Part shown: positions 42,793-50,619 of the stretch, in pieces
Numbering within the stretch: position 1 is the stretch's first letter
Layout: every line of letters begins with the position of its first letter
DNA from: Chitinophaga pinensis
Lineage (GTDB): Bacteria > Bacteroidota > Bacteroidia > Chitinophagales > Chitinophagaceae
Reading direction: 5' to 3'
DNA: 50,619 nucleotides
Assembly: GCF_007896845.1 (NCBI RefSeq)
Contig: NZ_VOHS01000033.1
Coordinates: 1-50,619 of the forward strand
Position numbers and translations under genes: made by a program
The notes under the pieces: generated by a model
Databases searched by the model: none
The model's input: the letters and a program-made list of their open reading frames with translations, nothing else
Told to the model about the DNA's origin: nothing

Positions 42793-45700
42793 TTAGAAAG
42801 TAGCATTTACACCTAACATGAATGAGCGTGCCTGAGGATAGATACCTCTGTCGATACTGAATACGCCACCACCAATTTCCGGATCATAACCAGTGTATTT
42901 GGTCAGTGTCAGCAGGTTTTCGCTCATTACATACACGCGGAATCTCTCGATATGCGCTTTCTTTAAGAGTGAAGAAGGCAGAGAATAACCCAATTGCAGG
43001 GATTTGATTCTGCAGTAGCTGCCATCTTCCAGATAGAAATCTGAAGGGTTTGTGAAGTTTCTGTTGTTGTCTTTTGTAGTCAGACGTGGGTAATCATTGG
43101 AAGAACCTTCGCCGGTCCAGCGACCCAATGCTTTGGTCTGCCAGTTAGCTGCTCCGATATCCAGACGACGTAAGCCCTGGAAGATCTTGTTACCTGCAGC
43201 GCCCTGTACGAATAATACGAGGTCAAAACCTTTGTAAGCAGAATTCAGGGTGAAACCATATGTCCAGCTTGGAGTAGGGTTACCGAGGAAAGTACGGTCA
43301 CCTTCGTCAGTCAGTTGTCCGTCGCCATTTACATCTACCCAGCGGAAATCACCAGGAACAGCATTTGGCTGGAGTTTTTTACCATCTTTACCTACATATG
43401 CATCAACTTCCTGCTGATTCTGGAAGATGCCATTTGTTTTGAAACCATAGAAGGCGTTGAATGGCTGTCCGATAGCAGTACGTGTGATAGGATAGCTGGT
43501 AGATTGGAGGGTCTGTCCACCAGACAGATACTGAATATTCTGACCGAGGTTGGTTACTTTATTTTTCAAATAAGACACGTTACCATTTACACCGAAATCA
43601 AATTCTCCAAATTTCTTGTGGTAACCCAGTTCCAGTTCCACACCGGTGTTTTCCATATCCGCTACGTTAGCCGCAGGGTTAGAAATAGCACCTACATACA
43701 GTGGGATACGTGGGTTCTGGAGGATGTCTTTGGTTGCTTTTTTGTACCAGTCAAATGACACAGTGATGTCTCTGAGTACAGTTGCTTCAAAACCAATGTT
43801 GGTCTGGCTGGTAGATTCCCATTTCAGATCCGGGTTGGATGGAGCGTTAGGGCTGTAACCGATCAGGTATGTATCTCCGGTACCGAAGCTATAGTTACGA
43901 CCGCCACCGATGGTAGACAGGTAAGCGAAGTCACCGATATTATCATTACCAACCACACCGTAACCACCACGGAATTTCAGGAAGTTTACGATCTGATTGT
44001 CAGCCCAGAAGTTCTCACGGGAAGCTACCCAACCCAGTGAGAAGGACGGGAACACACCATATTTGTTGTTAGAACCAAAGCGGGAAGAACCGTCACGACG
44101 AACGATCGCTTCTGCCAGATACTTTTCATCATAAGTGTAGTTCACACGTGCAAACAGGGAAGAGATTCTGTGATCAGGGTTTTCGCTACCACCTGCATTT
44201 CTCTGATCCTGCGCCACATTATAGTTAAGAGACGCGTCTTTGAAATTGGTAACAGGTAAATCCCAGTATGTTACGTTCAGTGCGCGGGTATGGTTGTCCT
44301 GATAGGCACCCTGACCGGCTAATATAGTAACATTGTGTTTGTTGAACTCTCTGTTATAAGAGATCGTGTTTTCCAGGTTCCAGTTATAACCGGAGTTAGA
44401 GCTACGGTTAAAGTTGGTACGGGAAGAAATAGTAGAAGGATTAAGGTAAGATATAGGGGTAAATGACTCACTTCCCCAGAAGGAGATCTTGGAACCGAGC
44501 GTTGAACGCAATTTCAGTCCTTTGATCGGAGATACTTCCAGGTAGGCGTTACCTACGATATTATGAGACCAGCCATAGTTACCGAGGCGGGTTTTGATAT
44601 AAGCCAAAGGGTTGGTGATTTCCTGTGCAAGTGCTCTGGAAACACCATAATAATGACCATTACCATCTGTTGGTGTTCTTGGATCGTAGTTGGCTGCTTC
44701 ATTCGGATCAGTTACGATCACCGGAGTGATAGGATCGAGGTTGATAGCAGAAGCCAACGGACCACCGAACTCACTGTTCGTATTACCCAGACCGATAGAT
44801 TTATCGTAAGCGTAGCCCACGTTCTGACCAAAGGTTACCCACTGGGACAGTTTGTGTGTAGAGTTCAGACGGAAGTTTACGCGCTCATATTTAGAGATAT
44901 CAGTAGCTACGATACCATCCTGTTTCAGATAACCGAAGGAAGAATAGAAGGTAGATCTGTCGTTACCACCGCTGATGCTTACTTCATGGTTCTGGCGTTT
45001 TGCACTGCTGTTAAAGATCTGATCCTGCCAGTCGGTACCTTTACCATATGATGCAGGGTCAGCGTAAGGCAGCGTTGCATCACCACCCGCTTTCGCTGCT
45101 TCGTTTCTGAGAGTAGCATATTGTGTTGCGTCCAGCAGTTTCAGTTTACGGGCAGGAGCAGAAGTACCATAATAACCATTGTAGTTTACTTTCAGGGTAC
45201 CTGCTTTACCTTTCTTGGTAGTTACGAGGATAACACCGGCAGCAGCACGGGCACCATAGATCGCCTGAGAAGCCGCATCTTTCAGTACCTCGATAGACTC
45301 GATATCGTACTGGTTCAGGTAACCGATACCACCGTTATCTACCACCACTCCATCTACTACCCACAGAGGGTCGTTGTTATTGAAGGTGGTCAGACCTCTC
45401 ACTCTCACCGCAGAACCAGAACCTGGCTGTCCTGAGCTGGAAGCGATGGTCACACCGGAAGTCCTACCCTGCAGGGCGCTTTCCACACGTGTGATAGGCT
45501 GGTTTTCGAGATCCGCAGCTTTTACGCTGGAGATAGCACCAGTTACAACACTTTTCTTCTGTACACCATAACCTACTACTACTGTTTCTGTCAGTGCAGT
45601 TTCAGAAGTTTTCAGTCTGATGTTCAGATTGCCGTTACCAACAGCCTGTGTATAAGGAGTATAACCCAGCGCACTGAATACCAGTGTTCCATTGGAAGGG

Positions 45701-46215
45701 GCTTTTAAGGTGAATTTACCATTGCCATCAGTAGCAGTACCGGTAGTACCGTCTTTCACACGTACGCTTACACCAGGCACGGCTTCTCCTTTTTCGTCTA
45801 CTACACGACCGGTAACGGTAATGATAGAATCTGCAGCTGCTTTATGACCAGCAGGCAGGCTTTTTACAATGATGCGGGCACCATCTATAGAATAATCGAA
45901 AGGTTGATTGTCAAGACAAATCTCAAGTGCTTCCTGAACGGATGCATTTTTTATATCAATAGTTACAGGATTTGCAGTTGCGAGTAAAGTTTCATCATAA
46001 ACTATAGAAATTCCTGCCTGACGGGCCACCTGACGAAGTACTTTTTTCAGGGGCGCCTTTTTCTCCGATATAGAGATTTGCTGAGATACTCCTTTTGCGC
46101 TGATCTGTAGACATGCCACTAGCAACAAAAAGGTGGTCAGTTTCATAACGGTGACAATTTTGGTTGATAGATTTTTCCGGGTACGGAAAGTCCTACCACT
46201 AAAGTTTAATTGCAT
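42793..46215 (-). CDS. SusC/RagA-family TonB-linked transporter with STN domain (SusC3)
   Basis: 1140 residues. N-terminal segment then the signal region (TVMKLTTFLLLVACLQISAK), an STN domain at about 50-118 (KKVLRQVARQAGISIVYDET), a carboxypeptidase-like domain (GRVVDEKGEAVPGVSVRVKD), the plug (GRTSGVTIASSSGQPGSGSA; IESIEVLKDAASQAIYGARA; VILVTTKKG) and the barrel ending FMLGVNATF. The STN domain pairs with FecR2. First structural gene of the glucan locus. Its ATG (46215) lies in the context ACAAAAGTATG, also found at SusC2. Confidence 0.95.
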   Translation of the reverse strand: MQLNFSGRTFRTRKNLSTKIVTVMKLTTFLLLVACLQISAKGVSQQISISEKKAPLKKVLRQVARQAGISIVYDETLLATANPVTIDIKNASVQEALEICLDNQPFDYSIDGARIIVKSLPAGHKAAADSIITVTGRVVDEKGEAVPGVSVRVKDGTTGTATDGNGKFTLKAPSNGTLVFSALGYTPYTQAVGNGNLNIRLKTSETALTETVVVGYGVQKKSVVTGAISSVKAADLENQPITRVESALQGRTSGVTIASSSGQPGSGSAVRVRGLTTFNNNDPLWVVDGVVVDNGGIGYLNQYDIESIEVLKDAASQAIYGARAAAGVILVTTKKGKAGTLKVNYNGYYGTSAPARKLKLLDATQYATLRNEAAKAGGDATLPYADPASYGKGTDWQDQIFNSSAKRQNHEVSISGGNDRSTFYSSFGYLKQDGIVATDISKYERVNFRLNSTHKLSQWVTFGQNVGYAYDKSIGLGNTNSEFGGPLASAINLDPITPVIVTDPNEAANYDPRTPTDGNGHYYGVSRALAQEITNPLAYIKTRLGNYGWSHNIVGNAYLEVSPIKGLKLRSTLGSKISFWGSESFTPISYLNPSTISSRTNFNRSSNSGYNWNLENTISYNREFNKHNVTILAGQGAYQDNHTRALNVTYWDLPVTNFKDASLNYNVAQDQRNAGGSENPDHRISSLFARVNYTYDEKYLAEAIVRRDGSSRFGSNNKYGVFPSFSLGWVASRENFWADNQIVNFLKFRGGYGVVGNDNIGDFAYLSTIGGGRNYSFGTGDTYLIGYSPNAPSNPDLKWESTSQTNIGFEATVLRDITVSFDWYKKATKDILQNPRIPLYVGAISNPAANVADMENTGVELELGYHKKFGEFDFGVNGNVSYLKNKVTNLGQNIQYLSGGQTLQSTSYPITRTAIGQPFNAFYGFKTNGIFQNQQEVDAYVGKDGKKLQPNAVPGDFRWVDVNGDGQLTDEGDRTFLGNPTPSWTYGFTLNSAYKGFDLVLFVQGAAGNKIFQGLRRLDIGAANWQTKALGRWTGEGSSNDYPRLTTKDNNRNFTNPSDFYLEDGSYCRIKSLQLGYSLPSSLLKKAHIERFRVYVMSENLLTLTKYTGYDPEIGGGVFSIDRGIYPQARSFMLGVNATF

Positions 46216-46227
46216 ACTTTTGTAGTG

Positions 46228-46326
46228 TTTGGGAATTTTAGAAGATCGATAGTTAATAACGTGACGTGGTTTTCAGGATGCCCCGACAATTTCTGCCGGA
46301 AGTGTTGCAAGCGCTTCCGGTTTTTT
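46228..46326 (+). ncRNA. Candidate cis-antisense RNA to the SusC3 leader
   Basis: On the plus strand TACTTTTG at 46215-46222 is an exact TAnnTTTG box pointing away from SusC3 into its leader. About 75 bases later a 10-bp stem with two wobble pairs (46296-46305 with 46311-46320) runs straight into six T (46321-46326), a canonical terminator in this orientation only. The RNA would be about 95-100 nt and complementary to the SusC3 mRNA leader. No TTG is found at the -33 distance. SusC2 has the same arrangement. Expression not shown. Confidence 0.38.
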
Positions 46327-46437
46327 ATTATCTGGGCCTGCTGCTCCTTTAATTTGTTCCGGTTACTTCCATAACGTAATTCATTTTACTTAATTAATAC
46401 CCTGTCTGTCTCACGTGGATTTAGTACAGCACAGGCT

Positions 46438-47625
46438 TTATTTACCCGATGTAACAGTTAGTTTTCGCCCTGACAGTGAGAATGTAGGTCCATTTGCTTC
46501 CAGCATATGCAGAATATCGGATAATGGTAAGCTCCGGCTTATACGCCCCCCAAAGAGCCTTTCATTTCCCGTCTGGTTGTAACTAACATCTATATCGTAC
46601 CATCTGGCCAACTGACGTAATATGTCGGCCAGCGTGGCATTATCAAATTCAAAAAAACCTGTTTTCCATGCAATTACCTGATCTACATCCGCCTTCATAA
46701 CCACCATAACGCCACTGGCAGGATCAATAACTGCCTGTTGGCCCGGTTTCAGGCGTTGTTCAATTTTTCCATACTTAACATTGACGAGTCCCTCAATCAG
46801 TGTGGTATTTATACTCTTTTCGTCGGCGTAGGCCATGATATCAAACTGGGTACCCAATACCTGTACTTCTGTATTATTTGCTTTTACAAAGAATGGCTTA
46901 TTGGCATTAGGTGCCACTTCAAAATAACCTTGTCCCTGAATTTCGACTTCTCTGCGATCTCCATTGAAAGAAGTTGGATATCTCATACTGGATGCGGCAT
47001 TCAGCCATACATGGCTACCATCTGACAGTACAATATTAAACTGACCTCCCCTTGGAACAGTCAGCGTATTATAGGTAACAGCATCACTGTTTCCCTGTGC
47101 AGCATAGTGCAGCTGACCATTCTGTTGACGGACAACCGTCTCACCCTGATTGATCACCTGATTACCCGCGCTATCCAGTGTTACGACATCTCCATTGGCC
47201 AGTGTCAGTATAGCCTTATTAGTACCAGGCGCAATATCTCCGGTATCAGCTGCCAGTGCGTTACTATTTGCGGTGAGGGCCTTGCGGGAGGAGACATTAC
47301 TCATGTAATAATAGCCGCTGCCTGCCAGCAATAACACAGCCGCTGCCGCTATCCAGCGCAAACGCGTACGTTGCGGGAACCGGATCACTTTTTCCTGAGA
47401 AATGTCCTGTAAAAGTCTTGTTTCGATACGATCGCTCAGTTCGGAAGGAATTTCATGCTGCTCACTCATTGTCTTTTCGAACTCCCGCTGCATGGCGGCG
47501 AGCAAAGAACGATTGGATCCTGACGATTGCAGCCAGGCGTACAGCTCTTCCATTTCGGCCCTATTGCATTGACCGTCAAGGTATTTCTGTAAAAGTTCTT
47601 CGTTACGTTCCGTGGATAATGACAT
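46438..47625 (-). CDS. FecR-family anti-sigma factor (FecR2)
   Basis: 395 residues. Cytoplasmic part 1-88 (EELLQKYLDGQCNRAEMEEL), one membrane helix at about 90-108 (WIAAAAVLLLAGSGYYYM), FecR domain (VPRGGQFNIVLSDGSHVWLN; RREVEIQGQGYFEVAPNANK), and C-terminal DUF4974-like domain (FEFDNATLADILRQLARWYD). It should hold ECF2 inactive until the SusC3 STN domain signals. It follows ECF2 by 81 bases and precedes SusC3 by 222 bases, a gap that carries the antisense-facing terminator. Confidence 0.93.
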   Translation of the reverse strand: MSLSTERNEELLQKYLDGQCNRAEMEELYAWLQSSGSNRSLLAAMQREFEKTMSEQHEIPSELSDRIETRLLQDISQEKVIRFPQRTRLRWIAAAAVLLLAGSGYYYMSNVSSRKALTANSNALAADTGDIAPGTNKAILTLANGDVVTLDSAGNQVINQGETVVRQQNGQLHYAAQGNSDAVTYNTLTVPRGGQFNIVLSDGSHVWLNAASSMRYPTSFNGDRREVEIQGQGYFEVAPNANKPFFVKANNTEVQVLGTQFDIMAYADEKSINTTLIEGLVNVKYGKIEQRLKPGQQAVIDPASGVMVVMKADVDQVIAWKTGFFEFDNATLADILRQLARWYDIDVSYNQTGNERLFGGRISRSLPLSDILHMLEANGPTFSLSGRKLTVTSGK

Positions 47626-47706
47626 AAGTTACGAGCACCATTTGCGGGGCTACCTATATATATTATCCAAAAGTGAAGAGGTAGGGTACCTCAACTTTAA
47701 AAAAAG

Positions 47707-48297
47707 TTAAAATATTTTTCCGGCGAGATAAATGGCGAGCAAAATATCGCCATGGCGATGCACATAATCGTATATAAAACGCATCCCTAAAACCATGTGC
47801 TTTTTTACGGCATTTCTGGAAATGCCCAGCAAAAGAGCCACTTCATCATAGCTTTTCCCTTCCTGACGACATAGTTTGAACACATTCAGGCGCTGGGGAG
47901 GCATCCTGACGAGGGCTTCCTGAAAAAGACGGTCATATTCCTTCGTCCGTACCTGCTGCTCCGGCTGAACCGGGGAAACATCATCGAGCTGACTAAATAA
48001 CTGGTCCCGGAAGTTTTTGTCGGTAGCGAGTTTTTCAATGGTCTTAATAACGTGGTTACGAGCTATCCTATATAAGTATCCTGTAAAGGACATTTCGGGG
48101 TTAATACGGTCCCTGATCTCCCATACTTTCAGAAAGACATCGTGCACCAGATCTTCTGCAAGGGAAGGAACCCTGCAAAAACGCAGCAAGTAAACGTAGA
48201 GCGAGGCATGATAGTGTCGGTAAATCTTCGTGAACGCAGACTCATCTCCCTGCATCATCCTTAACAACACCTCTTCCTCGGATGGCATACGATCCAT
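47707..48297 (-). CDS. ECF RNA polymerase sigma factor (ECF2)
   Basis: 196 residues (Met1 or Met4). Region 2: VLLRMMQGDESAFTKIYRHY and AEDLVHDVFLKVWEIRDRIN, with MSFTGYLYRIARNHVIKTIE. Region 4: EALVRMPPQRLNVFKLCRQE and YDEVALLLGISRNAVKKHMV, the helix-turn-helix. FecI-like, paired with FecR2. It should activate the SusC3 locus when glucan fragments reach SusC3. First gene of the minus-strand PUL. I see no certain vegetative promoter in the 230 bases before it. Confidence 0.93.
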   Translation of the reverse strand: MDRMPSEEEVLLRMMQGDESAFTKIYRHYHASLYVYLLRFCRVPSLAEDLVHDVFLKVWEIRDRINPEMSFTGYLYRIARNHVIKTIEKLATDKNFRDQLFSQLDDVSPVQPEQQVRTKEYDRLFQEALVRMPPQRLNVFKLCRQEGKSYDEVALLLGISRNAVKKHMVLGMRFIYDYVHRHGDILLAIYLAGKIF

Positions 48298-48467
48298 ATC
48301 AGTTTGAACAATTAGTAGCGGGAACCCCCTAAAGCTGTAAAACTAAAGAAAAGTAGGAAATGTACAAATTGACTAGCTGTACAGGCTGGAAGGGTACTTT
48401 GTACACATATTCGTATAGGGTTTGGAGATGAATTTTTTAGAGTTGTAAATATTTCTGCATAATTTAT

Positions 48468-48499
48468 TTGCACAATTGAAATAATTATTCATATATTTG
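48468..48499 (+). promoter_or_regulatory. Promoter of the tRNA-Asp gene
   Basis: TTG at 48468-48470, a 21-base spacer, and TATATTTG at 48492-48499, a perfect TAnnTTTG box. The tRNA begins 31 bases downstream, leaving a short 5' leader. Confidence 0.6.
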
Positions 48500-48529
48500 C
48501 ACCCCCGACGAACGGGAACACACAGTGTT

Positions 48530-48603
48530 GGATCAGTAGTTCAGTTGGTTAGAATGCCGCCCTGTCACGGCGGAGGTCGCGGGTTCGAGTCCCGTCTGGT
48601 CCG
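48530..48603 (+). tRNA. tRNA-Asp (GTC)
   Basis: 74 bases. The acceptor arms GGATCAG and CTGGTCC pair fully (with one G-U), the D-arm has AGTTCAGTTGGTT, the anticodon loop CTGTCAC has anticodon GTC, and the T-loop is GGTTCGAGTCC. Base 73 is G, typical of tRNA-Asp. The 3' CCA is not encoded (the following bases are CAG), so it must be added after transcription. No repeat of its 3' end is seen nearby, so no sign of an integrated element. Confidence 0.95.
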
Positions 48604-48612
48604 CAGAAAGTA

Positions 48613-48665
48613 AAAGTGGATATATTTGAGCAGGAAACTGTTTGATTATATCCACTTTCTTCTTT
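48613..48665 (+). terminator. Terminator after the tRNA gene
   Basis: AAAGTGGATATA (48613-48624) pairs exactly with 48647-48658, then a T/C-rich tract CTTCTTTT follows. The stem is 12 bp with a 22-base loop. It may also serve the convergent SWIM gene, whose stop is at 48683. Confidence 0.6.
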
Positions 48666-48682
48666 TAGACATTATGTCTATT

Positions 48683-50431
48683 TTAGCCTCGCATGTTAAT
48701 GACCCTACTTAGTTCTTCTATCATAGCAGGCCTGCGAGAATATTTCCGATTGAGTTCATTTGCTACAGCAATGACTTCATCTTTTCCTTCGGGAATGGTC
48801 TCCATTACCATTATCATTTTGATTGCCAAATCTGAATATTCACGACGGTTTCCTACTATATCACCTCTACGTTCAAATGCCGGAAGATATAATGCTAACA
48901 GTTGCAATGGATATATATTCACTAAATAATGATGGTACTGTATTAGCCGATTCAGATCGGGCTCTTTACTCATTAAGCTAAGTAGCCGGTCCCAATACCT
49001 TTCTTCAATATAGATTGGGCCTAACAGATCAAGCAGCAATATATCTGGCGAATACCACGCCTTGCCCTTATTTTTTTGGTATTGCAGTTCTATAAGAGCT
49101 ATTTTTTCCGCGATATAATTTTCTATTTCCTCTTCCCATTCAACTATCGTGAAGGTGCTCTTCCACTGATTATAGTAAATTAGATGAAAACCCCGATCAA
49201 AAGCAAAATGTTTCGTATAGTACCTGATTATTTTCTTATCGCTCTCTAAAACAGCAATATCCAGCAGATTTTTTTCCCATTGCGCAACCGTTCCCGGATG
49301 TTCATTCTTTCTTGCAATTTCTATCCCCTCCACTATTAATTCCTTCGCCGCTTCTAACTTCTTTTCTCCTATCAAACGGTCCACCTCTCCCTGCCTTACA
49401 TCTACAATATGTAGGTTTTTGCGAACAAGCATTTCAGCCTCGCTAGTCTTGCCGGCTGATTTTAAAAAATCTATTTTTCGTACAAGAAAATAACGCTCAC
49501 TGTAAGATTCCTCATCTACTGATGACGCTTTAAGTTGCTCATCAATATATTTCAAATACAATTTCTCTTTGCCAATTTTTATGGCAAGTGTATGATACAC
49601 ATCTACCATGCTATATCCAAAGTCACCATACTCAAAATATACAGCATTACTTATTGCTGAACCTACAAAATTAAAAAGTTCTTCCAGCAAGTCCGTTATT
49701 ACACCTTCAGTTTCCGCTACCTCTTTTATCAATTCTATGGAGGAAAAAATAATGTCCCCAATAGATCCACTCGAATCATCGCTGTAGGTAACAAGTTCAA
49801 TAACTTCCGTCAATACTGATCGGACTAAAAGAAAAGCATTACGAAAATGACCTTTTTGTATAAGCTGGCGTCCTTCATCGAGCAATCTATTAATTTCATT
49901 GGTCAATCGGTGGATAGATCTATAATCGATATAATCTCCATCCGAATTATCCCGAATTAACTTTTTTAGATGCTTAGTATAACTTTTACCTACGTCAATG
50001 TTGTTATCTTTATCTGAAAAATAACGTTCAAAGAACGATTTAAATTCTTTATCTCCCGCTGCATGGGTGAGAATAAACGTTTGATATTCCTCAATGCTGA
50101 TTTTTTGTACTAATTCTCTAAAATCAATTTTAGGATTAGTCTTTTTAGGCACGGGTACATTAACTAATTCTTCTCTCAAAACAAATAAGACAGCAACAAC
50201 ATGTTTGCAGACATCTCCGTCATAGGGACAATCGCATGAATATGATTCTATCTTATTCCTTCTGAAAAGCGTTACCTCTACTTCATATGTGTCGTTTCCC
50301 ATCACTTCTGCATGCCATACACCTTTCTCTGCCTCATCCAGATCTACAACAGCACCATTCTCATAGTATTCCCTTCCGCGATGTATGATCTTGTCACTAA
50401 CCTGTAATTCAAAATTTTTCAATGTGAGCAT
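48683..50431 (-). CDS. SWIM zinc-finger protein
   Basis: 582 residues. The N-terminal region has a SWIM zinc finger, CxCx6CxH: Cys66, Cys68, Cys75 and His77 (SYSCDCPYDGDVCKHVVAVL). The remaining 480 residues are a helical, Glu/Lys-rich region resembling TPR-like repeats, with no recognised catalytic site. SWIM domains bind DNA or proteins and are seen with SNF2-type helicases, MuDR transposases and MEKK1; the bacterial long forms are of uncertain role. It follows, 16 bases after its stop, the 3' end of another minus-strand gene, so they probably form an operon. Confidence 0.88.
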   Translation of the reverse strand: MLTLKNFELQVSDKIIHRGREYYENGAVVDLDEAEKGVWHAEVMGNDTYEVEVTLFRRNKIESYSCDCPYDGDVCKHVVAVLFVLREELVNVPVPKKTNPKIDFRELVQKISIEEYQTFILTHAAGDKEFKSFFERYFSDKDNNIDVGKSYTKHLKKLIRDNSDGDYIDYRSIHRLTNEINRLLDEGRQLIQKGHFRNAFLLVRSVLTEVIELVTYSDDSSGSIGDIIFSSIELIKEVAETEGVITDLLEELFNFVGSAISNAVYFEYGDFGYSMVDVYHTLAIKIGKEKLYLKYIDEQLKASSVDEESYSERYFLVRKIDFLKSAGKTSEAEMLVRKNLHIVDVRQGEVDRLIGEKKLEAAKELIVEGIEIARKNEHPGTVAQWEKNLLDIAVLESDKKIIRYYTKHFAFDRGFHLIYYNQWKSTFTIVEWEEEIENYIAEKIALIELQYQKNKGKAWYSPDILLLDLLGPIYIEERYWDRLLSLMSKEPDLNRLIQYHHYLVNIYPLQLLALYLPAFERRGDIVGNRREYSDLAIKMIMVMETIPEGKDEVIAVANELNRKYSRRPAMIEELSRVINMRG

Positions 50432-50447
50432 ATTACCTAGTGTTTAA

Positions 50448-50619
50448 TCATCTAAATAAATCGTCCATAGTTAAACTATTCTGAACTATATCATTAGCAT
50501 AGCTATTTTTACTATTCCAAAAGTAGAGATCATAGTCAAAAAATGGCTTTATTGGTACGTGTTGCAGCCCGGAAGATGTCTATTTTGTTCTGCAATTCCT
50601 CCTGATATTTTTTATCAAT
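50448..50619 (-). pseudogene. 3' end of an upstream ATPase-like gene, frameshifted
   Basis: Two frames in tandem look coding. From the right edge: DKKYQEELQNKIDIFRAATR then TNKAIF, and one frame over, from about 50543 on, DYDLYFWNSKNSYANDIVQN then SLTMDDLFR to the stop at 50448-50450. The pattern FRxxTxTxKAIF with VQNxLTMDDLF is, as I remember it, the tail of some AAA-family/DUF234-like ATPases with a nuclease-type C-terminus; this assignment is weak. The join lies at A6 on the plus strand (50538-50543), and one extra base would explain it. Most of the gene lies beyond the window. Confidence 0.4.

Noticed and set aside
48530..48603. tRNA-Asp as an attachment site for an integrated element
   Set aside because: No integrase gene and no copy of the tRNA 3' end elsewhere in the window.
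1..50619. CRISPR arrays, insertion sequences, prophage or toxin-antitoxin genes
   Set aside because: No regularly spaced repeats of the right size, no transposase, integrase or phage structural motifs, and no small paired genes were found on reading.

Overview
The window looks like a chromosomal stretch of a Bacteroidota soil or plant-associated glycan degrader, most like Chitinophaga or a relative in Chitinophagaceae. This is inferred from gene content and promoter style, not from a database match. It carries three SusC/SusD outer-membrane uptake pairs, two ECF sigma/FecR anti-sigma cassettes, a TonB siderophore-type receptor, many lipoproteins with short lipoboxes, and several promoters of the Bacteroidota form TTG-(17-23)-TAnnTTTG. 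I see no phage, insertion sequence, CRISPR array or conjugation gene.

Region 1 (1-17.4 kb) is a mosaic of small enzyme, regulator and membrane genes: a broken HxlR regulator, a broken DUF2306 membrane protein, an alpha/beta hydrolase with an Asp nucleophile, a VOC protein lacking a start codon, two Crp/Fnr regulators, a quinone-oxidoreductase-like dehydrogenase, a PNPOx-like stress protein, an SDR, a TonB siderophore receptor, a PI-PLC-like lipase, an AHSA1 protein, two lipoproteins, a frameshifted HPP membrane protein, and an aldo/keto reductase with a frameshifted AraC regulator. Perfect or near-perfect palindromes suggest operators beside both Crp genes, and tandem CACGTA repeats sit in the aldo/keto reductase promoter.

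Region 2 (17.4-28.8 kb, all minus strand) runs GH43, a long AT-rich gap, SusC1, SusD1, a 1108-residue FG-GAP/VCBS-UnbV protein and a vanadium-haloperoxidase-family enzyme. The last four form one tightly packed operon with stop-start overlap and a strong intercistronic hairpin.

Region 3 (29.0-36.2 kb, plus strand) is an ECF sigma-FecR-SusC2-SusD2 uptake cassette with no enzyme of its own. Region 4 (36.3-48.3 kb, minus strand) is a complete polysaccharide utilisation locus: ECF sigma, FecR, SusC3, SusD3, a PKD-type surface lipoprotein, GH16, and two GH30 enzymes. Lipobox and signal-peptide differences suggest GH16 and one GH30 act at the cell surface and the second GH30 in the periplasm. The likely substrate is a beta-1,3/beta-1,6-glucan (laminarin or fungal wall), which is inference. 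Regions 3 and 4 converge on one 30-bp palindromic terminator.

The most interesting unexplained signal is shared by SusC2 and SusC3. Each start codon sits in ACAAAAGTATG, whose complement is a perfect -7 box (TACTTTTG) pointing backwards into the leader. About 90-100 nt away the leader carries a hairpin that ends in a U-run only on the antisense strand. This is the layout of a cis-antisense small RNA on the susC leader; SusC1, which has no ECF/FecR partner, lacks it.

Region 5 (48.5 kb to the end) has tRNA-Asp and a SWIM zinc-finger protein preceded by the broken 3' end of a probable ATPase gene. Six reading frames in the window are broken or start-less by apparent one-base indels, four of them in or beside homopolymers. 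Base-calling error and real gene decay cannot be told apart from the sequence alone.
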